Of a DNA stretch of 14,584 nucleotides, positions 14,062 to 14,584 are shown one piece after another. Within the stretch, counting starts at the first letter, position 1. Each line of letters begins with the position of its first letter. The translations under genes were made by a program, and so were the position numbers. Origin of the DNA: Candidatus Woesearchaeota archaeon (GTDB lineage Archaea; Nanobdellota; Nanobdellia; Woesearchaeales; B29-G15); the NCBI GenBank assembly GCA_003650585.1, contig QMQS01000012.1, positions 1 to 14,584 of the forward strand. The letters run 5' to 3'. The notes under the pieces were generated by a model that worked only from the letters and a program-made list of their open reading frames with translations, searched no databases and was not told the DNA's origin.

Positions 14062-14584
14062 ATGAAAAAGAGGGGTGTATTGCTTCTGTTACTACTAGGC
14101 TTAGTTTTAGTCCAAGGGGTTTCTGCTACACAATCCTGGAATTTTAGGTATACACCAGAATGCAAAATTTGCTGGGAGGGGTTTGTTGTTAATTCCTCGC
14201 TAGATTTGGTCAACACGGGTGACGCTGAACTCAATGTTTTAAATATGTATCTCATAGACTATGATGGTATTCAGTTCTTCTCAAGTTTTGTGAATGCAAC
14301 CATTACTCCAGGAGAGACACTTACCCTAAGATTCCCTGTGCATTTACCACCCCCAACCAGGGGAATGACTCTCTTCTACAAGCTTTGCTTGGAGTTGCCT
14401 ACTGGCCTATCTTGTTCTAGGGACTACAGTAGGATGATTATTCGTCCATTGAGCGAATTGGAGTGTATTGATGACAATGGCTGTGCTTATAATCAGAAAT
14501 GCCTTAATTTCAAATGCGTGGAGTTCTACTGCCCGGGTATTGCAGTGGACCATGATTGCGTTACCCAAGAATCCAGCCTTAAAT
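14062..14584 (+). CDS. Secreted Cys-containing surface protein with Ig-like segment, 3' end cut by window edge
   Basis: 174 codons are visible from ATG 14062. The first 20 residues (MKKRGVLLLLLLGLVLVQGV, then SA) are a clear signal peptide, with likely cleavage after SA before TQSW. Residues about 22-130 look like a beta-sandwich of the CARDB/Ig type often found in archaeal surface proteins: a DLVNTGDAEL stretch, then ITPGETLTLRFPV. After that comes a Cys-rich segment, ECIDDNGCAYNQKCLNFKC, then YCPG and a further Cys. GCAYNQKCL matches GCLYADKCL of the exported protein at 3372-4742. Sequons NSS and NAT are present. The gene is divergent from the glycan operon and shares its control region. 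No function can be named; an adhesive or structural surface role would fit. Confidence 0.8.
   Translation, partial: MKKRGVLLLLLLGLVLVQGVSATQSWNFRYTPECKICWEGFVVNSSLDLVNTGDAELNVLNMYLIDYDGIQFFSSFVNATITPGETLTLRFPVHLPPPTRGMTLFYKLCLELPTGLSCSRDYSRMIIRPLSELECIDDNGCAYNQKCLNFKCVEFYCPGIAVDHDCVTQESSLK

Noticed and set aside
14052..14255. 67-codon minus-strand frame at the right end
   Set aside because: It is antisense to the signal-peptide gene at 14062, which has a clear signal sequence and downstream Ig-like and Cys-rich segments.
1..14584. CRISPR arrays, tRNA, rRNA, insertion sequences, inteins
   Set aside because: I found no regularly spaced repeats, no cloverleaf or rRNA-like stretches, no transposase and no intein insertion in mcm or tfb. 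Intergenic gaps are all under 180 bases.

Overview
The window comes from an archaeon. It carries TATA-binding protein, TFB (archaeal TFIIB), the archaeal MCM helicase and the archaeal form of MBF1. TATA boxes sit about 25-30 bases upstream of several start codons, and some leaders look very short or absent. The Cys-rich exported proteins and the membrane-anchored thioredoxin-like protein resemble proteins I associate with uncultured small-genome (DPANN-type) lineages. Nothing in the sequence fixes the lineage, so that placement is a guess. I see no rRNA, tRNA, CRISPR array, insertion sequence or phage gene.

Layout. (1) 1-3193, minus strand, information processing: tfb with its own promoter, then tbp, with mcm three bases behind it and running off the left edge. 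(2) 3372-5623, plus strand: a three-gene cluster of an N-terminally anchored, Cys-rich exported protein of unknown function, a YjbQ/UPF0047 protein that overlaps it by one base, and MBF1. (3) 5690-7645, plus strand: a hexamer-type glutamate dehydrogenase followed closely by a DPM1-like family 2 glycosyltransferase. (4) 7631-13967, minus strand: five tightly packed, mostly overlapping genes that look like one transcript from a promoter near 13997. In transcription order these are two related polytopic membrane proteins resembling degenerate STT3/AglB (GT-C fold), a processive GT2 synthase, a membrane-anchored thioredoxin-like protein with a CDIC motif, and a GT39/PMT-type GT-C glycosyltransferase. 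(5) 14062-end, plus strand and divergent from the operon: the N-terminal part of a secreted protein with a signal peptide, an Ig-like segment and a Cys-rich segment.

How the parts may fit (inference). The DPM1-like enzyme could make the polyprenyl-phosphate sugar donor used by the GT39 enzyme. Together with the GT2 synthase and the two STT3-like proteins this suggests a cell-surface glycan or glycoprotein assembly locus. The anchored thioredoxin-like protein would face outward in the same operon. Exported Cys-rich proteins that share a GC-x-Y-x-x-KCL motif lie on both sides of the region, so coupled disulfide handling and glycosylation of surface proteins is possible. The least familiar part is the pair of tandem STT3-like proteins, which lack the WWDYG signature. 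This is the best candidate for an undescribed system here.
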